DNA from: Timonella senegalensis JC301
GTDB lineage: Bacteria > Actinomycetota > Actinomycetes > Actinomycetales > Cellulomonadaceae
Direction of reading: 5' to 3'
Length of the DNA: 34,830 bases
NCBI RefSeq assembly: GCF_000312125.1
Contig: NZ_HE978643.1
Coordinates: forward strand, 46,120-80,949
Part shown: positions 17,655 through 25,483 of the stretch, piece by piece
How positions within the stretch are numbered: the first letter of the stretch is position 1
How the letters are laid out: the number at the start of each line of letters is the position of its first letter
The notes under the pieces: model-generated
Database searches by the model: none
Seen by the model: only the letters and a program-made list of their open reading frames with translations
Told to the model about the DNA's origin: nothing
Made by a program: the position numbers and the translations under genes

Positions 17655-17725
17655 CTCGACCGCCGTTTCTTGGCGGTTTGGCCGTACTGTAGGCGCCCAG
17701 CTGCGATCGAAGGGGCACGGCTGTG

Positions 17726-17731
17726 TATGGT
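17726..17731 (+). promoter_or_regulatory. Probable -10 box for uvrD2
   Basis: TATGGT ends 8 nt before the GTG at 17740, so the leader would be 0-2 nt. No ribosome site is visible. This favours GTG 17740 over the later in-frame GTG 17746 and ATGs 17761 and 17770. Confidence 0.5.
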
Positions 17732-17739
17732 GGGCACGT

Positions 17740-19797
17740 GTGTCAGTGGAGACTGAGACAATGGACGCGATGAACTCCCAACTGCTTTCCCCGGATGAGA
17801 TCCTGTCCGCCCTCGACCCAGAACAGCGCGAGGTCGCGCAGGCCCTGACGGGACCCGTGTGCGTGCTCGCGGGGGCCGGAACGGGCAAGACACGGGCGAT
17901 CACGCACAGAATCGCGTACGGCGTGCGGACCGGCACCTACGTGCCCAACTCAGTCCTCGCCGTGACCTTCACCGCGCGCGCAGCGGGGGAGATGCGGACC
18001 CGGCTTCGGGACCTCGGGGTTGTGGGCGTACAGGCGCGAACCTTCCATGCCGCTGCACTGAAGCAGTTGTCCTACTTCTGGCCCAAGGTCATTGGTGGGG
18101 CGCCGCCACGCATCATGGAGCACAAGGCTCAAGCTGTCGCAGAGGCGGCGCGCAGGCTCGGCCTCGAGGTGGACCGGGTTGCCATCCGAGACCTCTCCAC
18201 CGAGGTCGAGTGGGGCAAGGTCTCGATGGTGAGCGCGGAGAACTATGAAAAGGCCTGCCAGTCGATTGGTCGCCCTGCGCCGGTCGGATTTGACCACCGC
18301 ACGGTCACGCGCCTCATGACCGCTTACGAGGAGGTCAAGGAACTACGCGGGGTCATCGACTTCGAGGATGTCCTGCTCCTGCTCGGTGGGATGCTCGCCG
18401 ACAACCGCGCCATGGCGAATGAGGTGCGCTCGCAGTACCGCAGGTTCGTGGTGGACGAGTACCAGGACGTCTCGCCGCTTCAGCAGTTTGTGCTGGACCA
18501 GTGGCTCGGGGACCGCAAGGAACTGTGCGTTGTGGGCGACCCCTCCCAGACCATCTACTCGTTCACCGGGGCGACCCCGCACCACCTGCTGACCTTTGGC
18601 AAGAAGTACGAGGATGCTTCGACGATTCGACTCGTGCGGGACTATCGTTCAACTCCCCAGATTGTCGAGCTTGCTAACGGCCTGCTCAAGAACGCGCCCA
18701 AGAAGACCTCGTACCCCGTCCTAGAGCTGGTTGCGCAGCGCGAGTCGGGTAAGAAGATTGGCTTCTCCACCTACTCCGACGACGAAGCCGAGGCTTCATC
18801 CATTGCGGCCCGCATCAAGCGGAACCTTGCGGCGGGCATCAAAGCCCAGGACATTGCGATCCTGTACCGCACGAACGCGCAGTCGGAGGCCTTCGAGACC
18901 GCACTCTCGGACGCGTCGATCAGCTACGTGGTGCGCGGCGGCGAGAGGTTCTTTGCCCGTAAGGACGTGCGCGACGCTCTCGTTCTTCTGCGCGGCGCAG
19001 TCCGCTCCGCTGATCCAGCAGACCCACTCACCACGCACGTGTCCAACGCCGTAGCAAACCTCGGCTGGTCGGCCACACCACCCTCTGGAAGGGGAGCCGC
19101 GCGCGAGCGCTGGGACGCTCTCAACGCTCTTGTATCCCTTGCGCAGGACATGGAGTCCAAGCATGGTACGTCCCTCCCAGAGTTCATCGCAGACCTTGAC
19201 GAGCGCGCCCGTAACCAGCACGCACCCACCGTTGACGGGGTTACCCTGGCATCCCTGCACGCGGCCAAGGGCCTCGAGTGGGATGTTGTCTATCTTGCTG
19301 GGCTCAGCGAGGGCCTCATGCCGATCTCGCTCGCGGAGACAGATGAGGCGGTGGCCGAGGAACGCAGGCTCCTGTACGTGGGCATCACACGTGCACGCAT
19401 CGAACTCGAACTCTCGTACTCCCAGTCACGCTCCGGTGGTTCTCGGGCCCCGCGCTCCATGAGTCGGTTCCTGCGAGGACTGTGGCCAAACACCGCGGCT
19501 CCACAGACCAGCACGCAGGTCGGGTCGAGATACTTCGGACGGGACATCCCGATGCCAGGGGATATCGATGAGGATTTGTACGCGCGGCTCAAGGGGTGGA
19601 GAGATTCAGTCGCACAGGAGACCGGAATGACCAAATCCTCCGTGCTGCCTACGGCGGTTCTGGAACGTTTGGCAACGTCGCGCCCCACCTCGATGGAGGG
19701 GCTCATGAGGATTCGAAGCATTGGCCAGGACCGCGCAGAACGGTGGGGAGACACCGTTTTGGGGCTCATCAAGGACCACCTCGAAAAAAACTTCTGA
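17740..19797 (+). CDS. uvrD2: ATP-dependent DNA helicase UvrD2
   Basis: Superfamily 1 3'-5' DNA helicase, 685 aa. Motifs: Walker A GAGTGKT (45-51), VTFTARAAGEM, Walker B VVDEYQD (about 237-243), GDPSQTIYSFTGA, LHAAKGLEWDVVYLAGL and YVGITRAR. An HRDC-like nucleic-acid-binding domain occupies about residues 615-685 (VLPTAVLERLATSRPTS...MRIRSIGQDRAERWG). In mycobacterial UvrD2 a tetracysteine zinc module joins motor and HRDC and is needed for unwinding; here no cysteine lies in the linker or the HRDC region. The gene stands between nudC and whiB7, the same order as around Rv3198c. The start is decided by the nearby -10 box; downstream in-frame starts would shorten it by at most 10 residues. Confidence 0.92.
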   Translation: MSVETETMDAMNSQLLSPDEILSALDPEQREVAQALTGPVCVLAGAGTGKTRAITHRIAYGVRTGTYVPNSVLAVTFTARAAGEMRTRLRDLGVVGVQARTFHAAALKQLSYFWPKVIGGAPPRIMEHKAQAVAEAARRLGLEVDRVAIRDLSTEVEWGKVSMVSAENYEKACQSIGRPAPVGFDHRTVTRLMTAYEEVKELRGVIDFEDVLLLLGGMLADNRAMANEVRSQYRRFVVDEYQDVSPLQQFVLDQWLGDRKELCVVGDPSQTIYSFTGATPHHLLTFGKKYEDASTIRLVRDYRSTPQIVELANGLLKNAPKKTSYPVLELVAQRESGKKIGFSTYSDDEAEASSIAARIKRNLAAGIKAQDIAILYRTNAQSEAFETALSDASISYVVRGGERFFARKDVRDALVLLRGAVRSADPADPLTTHVSNAVANLGWSATPPSGRGAARERWDALNALVSLAQDMESKHGTSLPEFIADLDERARNQHAPTVDGVTLASLHAAKGLEWDVVYLAGLSEGLMPISLAETDEAVAEERRLLYVGITRARIELELSYSQSRSGGSRAPRSMSRFLRGLWPNTAAPQTSTQVGSRYFGRDIPMPGDIDEDLYARLKGWRDSVAQETGMTKSSVLPTAVLERLATSRPTSMEGLMRIRSIGQDRAERWGDTVLGLIKDHLEKNF

Positions 19798-19904
19798 AAA
19801 ACTCGTTAAATAAGTTGCCGACCTTCGAGCTGACCCCTACTGTTGAAAGAGTCCGAAACAAGCACGGTGAAATTCGCCGCTGTCACGGGCCACAATCCAG
19901 AACT

Positions 19905-19933
19905 TTCTTGGTGTTGAGGCGCGAGGCTACGGT
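19905..19933 (+). promoter_or_regulatory. Candidate promoter of the whiB7 leader transcript
   Basis: TACGGT (19928-19933) with a poor -35 (TTCTTG, 19905-19910; 17-nt spacing) preceded by an A/T-leaning stretch (ATCCAGAACTTT). WhiB7 is known to activate promoters, including its own, that have an A/T-rich block just upstream of the -35. A start near 19940 would give a leader of about 390 nt. This is tentative. The 172 nt between uvrD2 and the upstream ORF show no other feature. Confidence 0.35.
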
Positions 19934-19969
19934 GCGTTGATCCCAAAGTCGAATGGAGGTGGAGCCAAG

Positions 19970-20131
19970 ATGAAGAACATGAATTACACCACTGCTGGGT
20001 GCGAACGTATCGAGCGGAATGCGCGTGATTTCAAGGATCGCATGTTCCACCTACGTTCCACTGGCCTCCGTCCTGGAGGACTCCCAGACATCTTGGGCTC
20101 CGTGCTTTGTTCGAACTCAACTCATCGGTAG
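19970..20131 (+). CDS. Upstream ORF in the whiB7 leader (53 aa)
   Basis: A small ORF with ATG, a strong ribosome site (GGAGG at 19955 and GGAG at 19961, 5 nt before the start) and a TAG stop at 20129-20131. The peptide (MKNMNYTTAGCERIERNARD...) resembles no family I know and is probably a sensor of translation rather than a functional protein. Its last codons and a mid-ORF segment are complementary to sequence just upstream of, and within, the terminator at 20194-20229, so ribosome position on this ORF could set the terminator's fate. Upstream ORFs in whiB7/wblC leaders are established in Mycobacterium and Streptomyces. Confidence 0.7.
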   Translation: MKNMNYTTAGCERIERNARDFKDRMFHLRSTGLRPGGLPDILGSVLCSNSTHR

Positions 20132-20205
20132 TAGGCAGACAAGTCTGCTCGGTCTACCGGCCTAGATCGCACTAGGTTGAGTTGATCGGAATCACCGCGG
20201 AGTCC
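20078..20205 (+). promoter_or_regulatory. Candidate antiterminator fold of the whiB7 leader
   Basis: Four nested helices: GGACTCC 20078-20084 with GGAGTCC 20199-20205; TCCG 20099-20102 with CGGA 20187-20190; AACTCAAC 20114-20121 with GTTGAGTT 20176-20183; CGGTAG 20126-20131 with CTACCG 20154-20159. The first uses up part of the terminator's 5' arm. A ribosome at the upstream ORF stop would cover the third helix and favour the terminator. Confidence 0.5.
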
Positions 20206-20229
20206 CACCAGGGATCCGCGGTTTTTGTT
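20194..20229 (+). terminator. Intrinsic terminator (attenuator) inside the whiB7 leader
   Basis: ACCGCGGA (20194-20201) pairs with TCCGCGGT (20215-20222). An inner TCCC/GGGA helix lies past one bulged G, with loop ACCA. TTTTTGTTTG follows. It lies 63 nt after the upstream ORF and about 100 nt before the whiB7 start codon. Confidence 0.9.
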
Positions 20230-20331
20230 TGTTCGGACGCAAGTCTGTTTCATTCGGCGCACACGTGCGCCACCTCCGCGCATCCCACACGTACAACCTT
20301 TTTGAGAAAACACATCAGTGGGGATTAACAA

Positions 20332-20772
20332 GTGCGCATCGCAGCGACATTAGAGAGCGTTGAGATCATCAACGCGCCAGTGCCACATTCGAGTCCGCAG
20401 ACTCGTTCTGTCACCAGCACGACCAACACGACCGGTACTACCAGCACGACCGGCACCGCAAGTGCCCGGGTTACGCCAGCTCCCGCTAGGCCTCTCTCCC
20501 AGGATGAGGGAGCCAAGTTCACGTCCCTTGTAGACAGCCTGATTCCGTGCCGCAACGAAGACCCAGAGCTCTGGTTCGCAGAGCAGGCACCAATCATGGC
20601 GGTTGCCAAGGCTCTGTGTGCGCAGTGCCCGATCGCGGCATCATGCCTGGCCGGAGCGCTCGAGCGTGCCGAGCCCTGGGGCGTCTGGGGCGGCGAGATC
20701 ATCGTTGACGGGGCGATCGTGGCCCAGAAGAGGGGGCGCGGGCGTCCGCGTAAGGTCGAGGTCCAGGGATGA
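20332..20772 (+). CDS. whiB7: WhiB7 redox-sensitive iron-sulfur transcription activator
   Basis: A 146-aa Wbl protein that, as WhiB7, binds the primary sigma factor and activates intrinsic antibiotic-resistance genes. The [4Fe-4S] cysteines are C73, C96, C99 and C105. The GVWGGE turn is at 117-122, and a C-terminal AT-hook RGRPRK at about 136-141 is the WhiB7 hallmark. Location directly after uvrD2 is also diagnostic (Rv3197A). Residues 1-55 form an unusual extension with a Thr/Ser-rich repeat; typical WhiB7 proteins are near 90-120 aa. The GTG start has TGGGGA 7 nt upstream, and no better in-frame start is seen before the first cysteine. Expression is probably controlled by the upstream ORF and attenuator. 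Confidence 0.92.
   Translation: MRIAATLESVEIINAPVPHSSPQTRSVTSTTNTTGTTSTTGTASARVTPAPARPLSQDEGAKFTSLVDSLIPCRNEDPELWFAEQAPIMAVAKALCAQCPIAASCLAGALERAEPWGVWGGEIIVDGAIVAQKRGRGRPRKVEVQG
20413..20451 (+). repeat. Coding repeat in the whiB7 N-terminal extension
   Basis: ACCAGCACGACC occurs at 20413-20424 and 20440-20451 (27-nt period) with related ACACGACCGG units between. It encodes Thr/Ser-rich sequence (TSTTNTTGTTSTTG). Confidence 0.65.
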
Positions 20773-20881
20773 TGAGAGATCAACGGACCTGGGATACTGA
20801 GCCGCTCGCCGGCTCTCACCAAGAAGAACAACTGAAAAGCACACACTCGAAGGCACAGACACTGTGCGATCGACGCAAGGT

Positions 20882-20920
20882 CACGGCGCCGGCCGTTAAG
20901 CCGGCGCCGTGCCGCTTTTT
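20882..20920 (+). terminator. Intrinsic terminator of whiB7
   Basis: A perfect 12-bp GC stem (CACGGCGCCGGC, 20882-20893, with 20900-20911), loop CGTTAA, then CCGC and TTTTT (20916-20920). It ends just before the convergent ThiF-like gene and may serve both. Confidence 0.9.
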
Positions 20921-20925
20921 CTGGA

Positions 20926-21957
20926 CTATGTGAGCGGTTCGAGAGCGCGAGCTCGGGCGGTGGTTGCGCACATACATTCCGCATCCGGCTCAAACGATCC
21001 GACGCTGTGAGTGCGGCCCATTCCATCAACGGCGATGACCTCCCTGTGCAGGCTTGGCTCGACCCCACTAGCCACCTGCAATGCGGCAGCCGCAGCGAAA
21101 CCACCCGCGATTGTGGCTCCCAATGAGCCTCCGCCGACAGATACCGTCCCTCGACCACCGAGTTCCAGCGAATGAAACTGTGCCACAAATGACTGTGCGC
21201 CATCGCAGGTCAGACAGCCTGCCTCGTAGGGGAGTACGAGCGGACCTACGAGCGTGAATGCGCTCAAGTCACCCTCGCCGGGCCCCAGAAACACGTGGGG
21301 AATGCCCTCGGCCTGTAGGACGATCGAGTCCATGCGATGGGCCGGCGAATACCCGCCGACAAGCGCAAAATGAACGGGCTCCGATTCGTTGACAATCCGA
21401 ACTCCGGGGAAACTCTCGAGTTCGCGCACCATCGCCGTTCGTAGCGGGAGTTCGCGGGCCCCGACCGTGACGAGGTCCGGCAGGGTATCTCCGGGGGTCT
21501 CTAGCAGGGCATCGTCCAACAGAAATCGCTTGATTCCACCCGCTGCCAACGTGCGCAGTGCATACAATCCAGCCGAGTTCAGCCCGCGGAGGACGACGCC
21601 CGTGGACCCGCGCGCGGCAAAGACCCGTGCTGCGTCAAGACCGAGCGAGCGCAAAGACAATGCGTCGTGAGCACCGCTGCCCGTGGTGACCTCAGCGTCG
21701 AGCCAGGGTCTGCGTCGCAGTGCACCGTGATCCTCTAGGAGCGCCGAAAGCCACTCGATGTGTTCCGTGGTGCGGCGGGCACTCCGAGGCTCACGTGTGT
21801 CCACCGCCCGTGCCGACTCCGGGCGCACGAGTTCTTTGAGCCACTCGCGTTCGAGGGGTAGGAGATCGGTGAGCCGTAGGTTTGTGCCGTTCGGTAAGAG
21901 GACGTCAGCGCTGACGGAATCGAGGAACGTGATGCGCAGAGCGGGGTGTGCGTGCAT
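20926..21957 (-). CDS. ThiF/MoeB-like E1-type protein, degenerate
   Basis: A 343-aa protein with a ThiF/HesA-like Rossmann core in the second half (VVLRGLNSAGLYALRTLAAGGIKRFLLDDALLE) and a C-terminal part containing GPLVLPYEAGCLTCD and CMC. In working E1 enzymes the nucleotide loop reads GxGGxG; here it is RGLNSAG, so ATP use is doubtful. The N-terminal half resembles the winged-helix-like front ends of actinobacterial ThiF-like proteins (LLPNGTNLRLTDLLPLEREWLKEL). ATG 21957 is chosen because a -10-like CATCGT ends 6 nt upstream; an in-frame start at 22050 would read through the divergent promoter of the peptidase gene. Function unknown. Confidence 0.7.
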   Translation of the reverse strand: MHAHPALRITFLDSVSADVLLPNGTNLRLTDLLPLEREWLKELVRPESARAVDTREPRSARRTTEHIEWLSALLEDHGALRRRPWLDAEVTTGSGAHDALSLRSLGLDAARVFAARGSTGVVLRGLNSAGLYALRTLAAGGIKRFLLDDALLETPGDTLPDLVTVGARELPLRTAMVRELESFPGVRIVNESEPVHFALVGGYSPAHRMDSIVLQAEGIPHVFLGPGEGDLSAFTLVGPLVLPYEAGCLTCDGAQSFVAQFHSLELGGRGTVSVGGGSLGATIAGGFAAAAALQVASGVEPSLHREVIAVDGMGRTHSVGSFEPDAECMCATTARARALEPLT

Positions 21958-21963
21958 GTCTCG

Positions 21964-21969
21964 ACGATG
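21964..21969 (-). promoter_or_regulatory. Possible -10 box of a leaderless transcript (ThiF-like gene)
   Basis: CATCGT on the minus strand ends 6 nt before the ATG. It departs from TAnnnT at its first base only; weak. Confidence 0.35.
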
Positions 21970-22068
21970 CCACGTGGGGCATAGGTGGACGCTCAATCCA
22001 CAGGAAGAAAATCCTCCACTTGTTCGCGACATGGATGTTTGGAATGTCACATATTGAAAAGTTCTGGT

Positions 22069-22074
22069 TATGGT
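22069..22074 (+). promoter_or_regulatory. Probable -10 box of a leaderless transcript (YgjP-like gene)
   Basis: TATGGT ends 5 nt before the ATG at 22080. No ribosome-binding sequence is present. Confidence 0.55.
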
Positions 22075-22079
22075 TGAGT

Positions 22080-22610
22080 ATGCCTACCTCTGTTCTTCAC
22101 GCCAATGAGAACGTCGAGGTGCGCCGAAGCAAGCGACGAAAGTCCACCGTAAGTGCGTACCGTGACGGCGATGTCACGATCGTTTCCATTCCGGCAAGGT
22201 TCACTCGCGCCCAAGAACGCGAGTGGGTAGCAAAGATGCTTTCCAAGCTTGAAGCCAAGGAATCAAAGCGTCGACCCACTGACGATGAACTGCTCGAGAG
22301 GGCCGTCGCGCTCAACGTGCGCTACCTCGACGGACGCGCAGTACCCATGTCCATCAAGTGGTCGGATAACCAGGAGCGGCGCTGGGGCTCGTGCACGATG
22401 CCCGACCGCTCGATTAGGATCTCAACCCGGTTGCGGGGTCTCCCGGAATGGGTCATCGACTACGTCATCCTCCACGAACTCACACACATCCTTGTGCAGG
22501 GGCATGGCCCGGACTTCTGGGCCCACCTCGAGGCCTACCCCAAAACGGAACGCGCGCGCGGATTCCTTGAGGGGATCACGTTTGCCAAGGAGGATCCCGG
22601 CGCGGCGTGA
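22080..22610 (+). CDS. YgjP-like (M48/WSS1-like) zinc metallopeptidase
   Basis: A 176-aa small zinc-peptidase-fold protein. RWGSC (101-105) and the zinc site HELTH (132-136) with third ligand H142 (GHGPDFW) define the YgjP/DUF45 family, relatives of the WSS1/SprT DNA-protein crosslink peptidases. The N-terminus carries a basic VRRSKRRKSTVS segment typical of the family. An in-frame ORF extends 44 codons upstream, but the ATG at 22080 follows TATGGT by 5 nt and begins at the usual family start. It is divergent from the ThiF-like gene and convergent with the zincin_2 gene. The substrate is unknown. Confidence 0.88.
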   Translation: MPTSVLHANENVEVRRSKRRKSTVSAYRDGDVTIVSIPARFTRAQEREWVAKMLSKLEAKESKRRPTDDELLERAVALNVRYLDGRAVPMSIKWSDNQERRWGSCTMPDRSIRISTRLRGLPEWVIDYVILHELTHILVQGHGPDFWAHLEAYPKTERARGFLEGITFAKEDPGAA

Positions 22611-22659
22611 TTCGGCGGGAAGCCAACCATAATCTTCGATAATGTGAAGCACACACATA

Positions 22660-22690
22660 AGGAGCGGACGCCCATGTGGCGCCCGCTCCT
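22660..22690. terminator. Bidirectional hairpin between YgjP-like and zincin_2 genes
   Basis: AGGAGCGG (22660-22667) pairs with CCGCTCCT (22683-22690). After one A/C mismatch, CGCC pairs with GGCG around loop CATGT. No long U-tract on either side, but its position between two convergent stops supports terminator function. Confidence 0.7.
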
Positions 22691-22710
22691 AATGTCTGTG
22701 GAGGTTAGTG

Positions 22711-24276
22711 CTACCTGGCGGAAGGACCGTCGGAGTCGCCCTGACCGCTTGAGGTCTCGGGGCCGTCGGTGCCATCTCCATCCTCGTCCTCGTCAGGGTA
22801 GTGCTCGAGGTCATCCAAGGTGCCCTGATCTGCGGCCTGGAAGATCTCGGCGAGGGCGGCATCGAGGTCACTCATCTCGGCGCCGGTCTCCTCTCGTCGA
22901 GTGAAGTAGCCGGTCGGATCGTCAAGGTCCTGATCCGTAGGTAGGAGGTCAGGGTGCTGCCACATGGAATCGCGGGCTTCGGCACCGCGCTCCTGCGCGA
23001 TGAACTGCCACAGCGTGGCAGCGTCGCGTGAGCGTCGCGGGCGCAGTTCGAGACCCACGAGGGATGCAAACGTCTGCTCGGCGGGCCCCCCGGCGGCACG
23101 GCGCCGGCGCATCATTTCCCGCAGCGGAATAGACGAGGGGAGATGCGCGATCGCGGCCTGCGCAACCACAACCTCAACCCAGCCCTCGATCAGGGCCAGA
23201 GCTGTCTCGAGCCGCGCGAGAGTGGCTTCTTGATCCTCGGTGGACTCGATTGCGAAGACTCCGGTGGATAGCGCGGCCTGCATGGCCCCGGTGTCTGTAG
23301 GGTCGATGTCTCGCATCTGGCCCTCGAGGGCCTCCATGTCGATGGTGATGCCGCGCGCGTACGACGCGATGAGTGCTTCGAGGTGGGAGGACAGCCACGG
23401 GACGTGGGCGAACAGGCGGGCGTGGGCCGCCTCGCGGAGTGCGAGGAATATCCGCACCTCAGAGATGGGGGTGTCGAGGCCCTCGGCGAACGCATCAATG
23501 TTGGTGGGCAGCAGAACCGTCTCGTGGTCCTGGGATAGCGGGACGCCAACATCGGTCAGGCCAAAGACCTCCTTGGACAGGGTGCCCGCGGCGGTGCCAA
23601 TCTGCATACCGAACACGGCGGCGCCAATCTGGTTCATGATCCGGGAGGGGTCAAAGTCTGCTCCGCCCGAGAAGATTCCCTCGAGCGCGGATGGCATCCC
23701 TGGGAAGCCCGAAATCTCGAACCCGATGTGCTCATCGCTTGAGGTTCCAAAGCCTTCGGGGAGGTTCTTCTTGAGAATTTCACCCAGCGCGGCGGACACC
23801 GATTTTGCAACGGGTTCCACCAGTTTCTCCCACGCGGGGAGGGTCGCCTCAACCCATTGGGCGCGGCTCATCGCACGGGACTTTGCACCCGATGGGGGGA
23901 ACTCGGTGGCGGCGTCGAGCCAGAGTTCGGCGACTGAAAGCGCCTGCACGACCTCGCGCTCCTGGTTGGCCATGATGGTGGGGTCTCCGCCGGAAACAGA
24001 GACTTGACGTGCAACATCGTGGGCAACATCCGCGTTTACGGCGCCGCCGCCCTCGTTCGCAAGGAGCTTTCGAACGTGATCCAGCATGGGAGCGAGAGCC
24101 GCAGGATCGGACGGGAGGCCCGTGGCAGCGAGGTTGGATGGATCGATTCCCCGTGCCCGCAACTCCTCAAGGGCGCGATCAGCGTCGGCTCCAAAGAGCG
24201 AGCGCATGATTTCTTCCCACTGTGAAGGATTTGGATCGCCCGGCGTGCCCGAGCTGTCCGGAGTGTTGTTGCTCAT
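22711..24276 (-). CDS. Zincin_2 (DUF2342) family zinc-dependent metalloprotease-like protein
   Basis: A 521-aa actinobacterial protein of the family once annotated as coenzyme F420 biosynthesis-associated. The family core is visible: TVLLPTNIDAFAEGL (254-267) and FLALREAAHARLFAHVPWL (277-295), whose ExxH (E282 to H285) and H291 are the proposed metal site. A Gly/Ala region (about 215-235) precedes it. The last 60 residues are acidic (DEDEDGDGTDGPE). The start ATG has AGGAGA 5 nt upstream, a normal ribosome site. The gene is divergent from the dehydrogenase with an 81-nt gap, the order seen around Rv3195/Rv3196. The biological role is unknown. Confidence 0.85.
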   Translation of the reverse strand: MSNNTPDSSGTPGDPNPSQWEEIMRSLFGADADRALEELRARGIDPSNLAATGLPSDPAALAPMLDHVRKLLANEGGGAVNADVAHDVARQVSVSGGDPTIMANQEREVVQALSVAELWLDAATEFPPSGAKSRAMSRAQWVEATLPAWEKLVEPVAKSVSAALGEILKKNLPEGFGTSSDEHIGFEISGFPGMPSALEGIFSGGADFDPSRIMNQIGAAVFGMQIGTAAGTLSKEVFGLTDVGVPLSQDHETVLLPTNIDAFAEGLDTPISEVRIFLALREAAHARLFAHVPWLSSHLEALIASYARGITIDMEALEGQMRDIDPTDTGAMQAALSTGVFAIESTEDQEATLARLETALALIEGWVEVVVAQAAIAHLPSSIPLREMMRRRRAAGGPAEQTFASLVGLELRPRRSRDAATLWQFIAQERGAEARDSMWQHPDLLPTDQDLDDPTGYFTRREETGAEMSDLDAALAEIFQAADQGTLDDLEHYPDEDEDGDGTDGPETSSGQGDSDGPSAR

Positions 24277-24357
24277 AGAGTCTCCTGAATAAGAAGTGCG
24301 GGAGAGGACTTATCCTCAACCGTAACCACATTTCCGAGTACATGGGGGCCTAAAACC

Positions 24358-25413
24358 GTGGCGAGCGCCGCAGTTCACTCAGAGCGCACGAGCGACCCGC
24401 AGCAACCACATGACGTGGTCGTGCTGGGAGATTCGCCTGTGGCACGTGGAGTGCGCGAGGAACTGGACGCTCGGAAACTCTCGGACAAGTCTCATTCGCC
24501 GCATAGGTTTTCGGGCGTGCGTGCGGTCATCGTCGCGGCACACCTTGGGAACTTTGAACAGATCATCACGGTCAAGCAGGATTTCCGGAGGGCCGAGATC
24601 GAGGAACGCGCTGAGCAGATCGTCCTCGACGCGGCAATCGCTGCGGTCCCACATATCGTCGTGATCTCCAGCGCCATGGTGTCCGGGCAGTGGGCGGAGC
24701 GCCCCATCATCCGTGATGAGGACCCAGCGGATCCCGTTCGCGATGGGTTCGTCAGCGATGTGACCTGCTTTGAGAACGCGCTGTTTGCTGCGCTGGAGGC
24801 ACTTCCCGCGCCCACGAGGCCAAAGGTGAGCGTCCTGCGTGCGGCTGCAATCGCGGGCCCGGGCATTGACACACTAGTGACCAGGCACTTTGAGGCACCC
24901 CGAGTCCTCGTTATCAAGGGCGTGGATAAGCGCTGGCAGTTCGTCCACATCAAGGATGTGGCTTCCGCGGCACGTACTTGCATTGAGCAGGGGCTCGAAG
25001 GGATCCTCGTGGTCGGCGCTGTCACCGAGGCCGACGGCGGGTTCGAGGTTGACGAACTCACCACGCAGGAAGTCCTGTCTATCGGAGCAATGCGATCCAT
25101 AGAACTCAGCGTGGACACGGCGTTTGCCACAGCCACCAAGCTGCACAAGGTGGGCGTTTTGCCGGCGCCACCGACGGACATGGAGCTTGCGGTGTACCCA
25201 TGGTCGGTGTTTCCCGAGCGCCTACTGGACGCGGGGTGGCGGCCCGAGGTCTCGTCCCAGGATTGCCTACGACTCGTGATCGAGGAGACGCGCGGAAAGT
25301 TTGGCGTGGGTGGGCGCAGGGTGGGTCACAAGGATGCGGCTGCACTGGGCGCCGCGGGTGCGGCGGTGGCACTCTTGTCCACGGCTGCGCTATGGCGGCA
25401 GGGCCGCAAATAG
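24358..25413 (+). CDS. NAD-dependent epimerase/dehydratase-like (extended SDR) protein
   Basis: A 351-aa protein with an SDR-like Rossmann layout: VVVLGDSPVARGVREEL near residues 20-36 (a degenerate glycine motif), VRAVIVAAH (about 53-61), HIVVISSAMVSG and VSVLRAAAIAGPG, then a long C-terminal substrate-like region. The canonical YxxxK is not evident, so enzymatic activity is uncertain. A C-terminal hydrophobic segment (AAALGAAGAAVALLSTAALW) ending RQGRK suggests a tail anchor. The GTG start has only GGGGG upstream. The gene sits between the zincin_2 gene and the PDZ protease, a conserved actinobacterial order. Substrate unknown. Confidence 0.75.
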   Translation: MASAAVHSERTSDPQQPHDVVVLGDSPVARGVREELDARKLSDKSHSPHRFSGVRAVIVAAHLGNFEQIITVKQDFRRAEIEERAEQIVLDAAIAAVPHIVVISSAMVSGQWAERPIIRDEDPADPVRDGFVSDVTCFENALFAALEALPAPTRPKVSVLRAAAIAGPGIDTLVTRHFEAPRVLVIKGVDKRWQFVHIKDVASAARTCIEQGLEGILVVGAVTEADGGFEVDELTTQEVLSIGAMRSIELSVDTAFATATKLHKVGVLPAPPTDMELAVYPWSVFPERLLDAGWRPEVSSQDCLRLVIEETRGKFGVGGRRVGHKDAAALGAAGAAVALLSTAALWRQGRK

Positions 25414-25483
25414 CAGGCACAAGTGCCCCGAGAACGTCCCAGTGTGCACGCATTACAGGAACTTTTAAGGAATATCTAGCACT

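Noticed and set aside
20332-20772. Assignment as another Wbl protein rather than WhiB7
   Set aside because: The C-terminal RGRPRK AT-hook, the position after uvrD2 and the attenuator leader together favour WhiB7.
23240-24007. A 255-codon plus-strand frame opposite the zincin_2 gene
   Set aside because: Antisense shadow; the minus-strand frame has the family motifs and a ribosome site.
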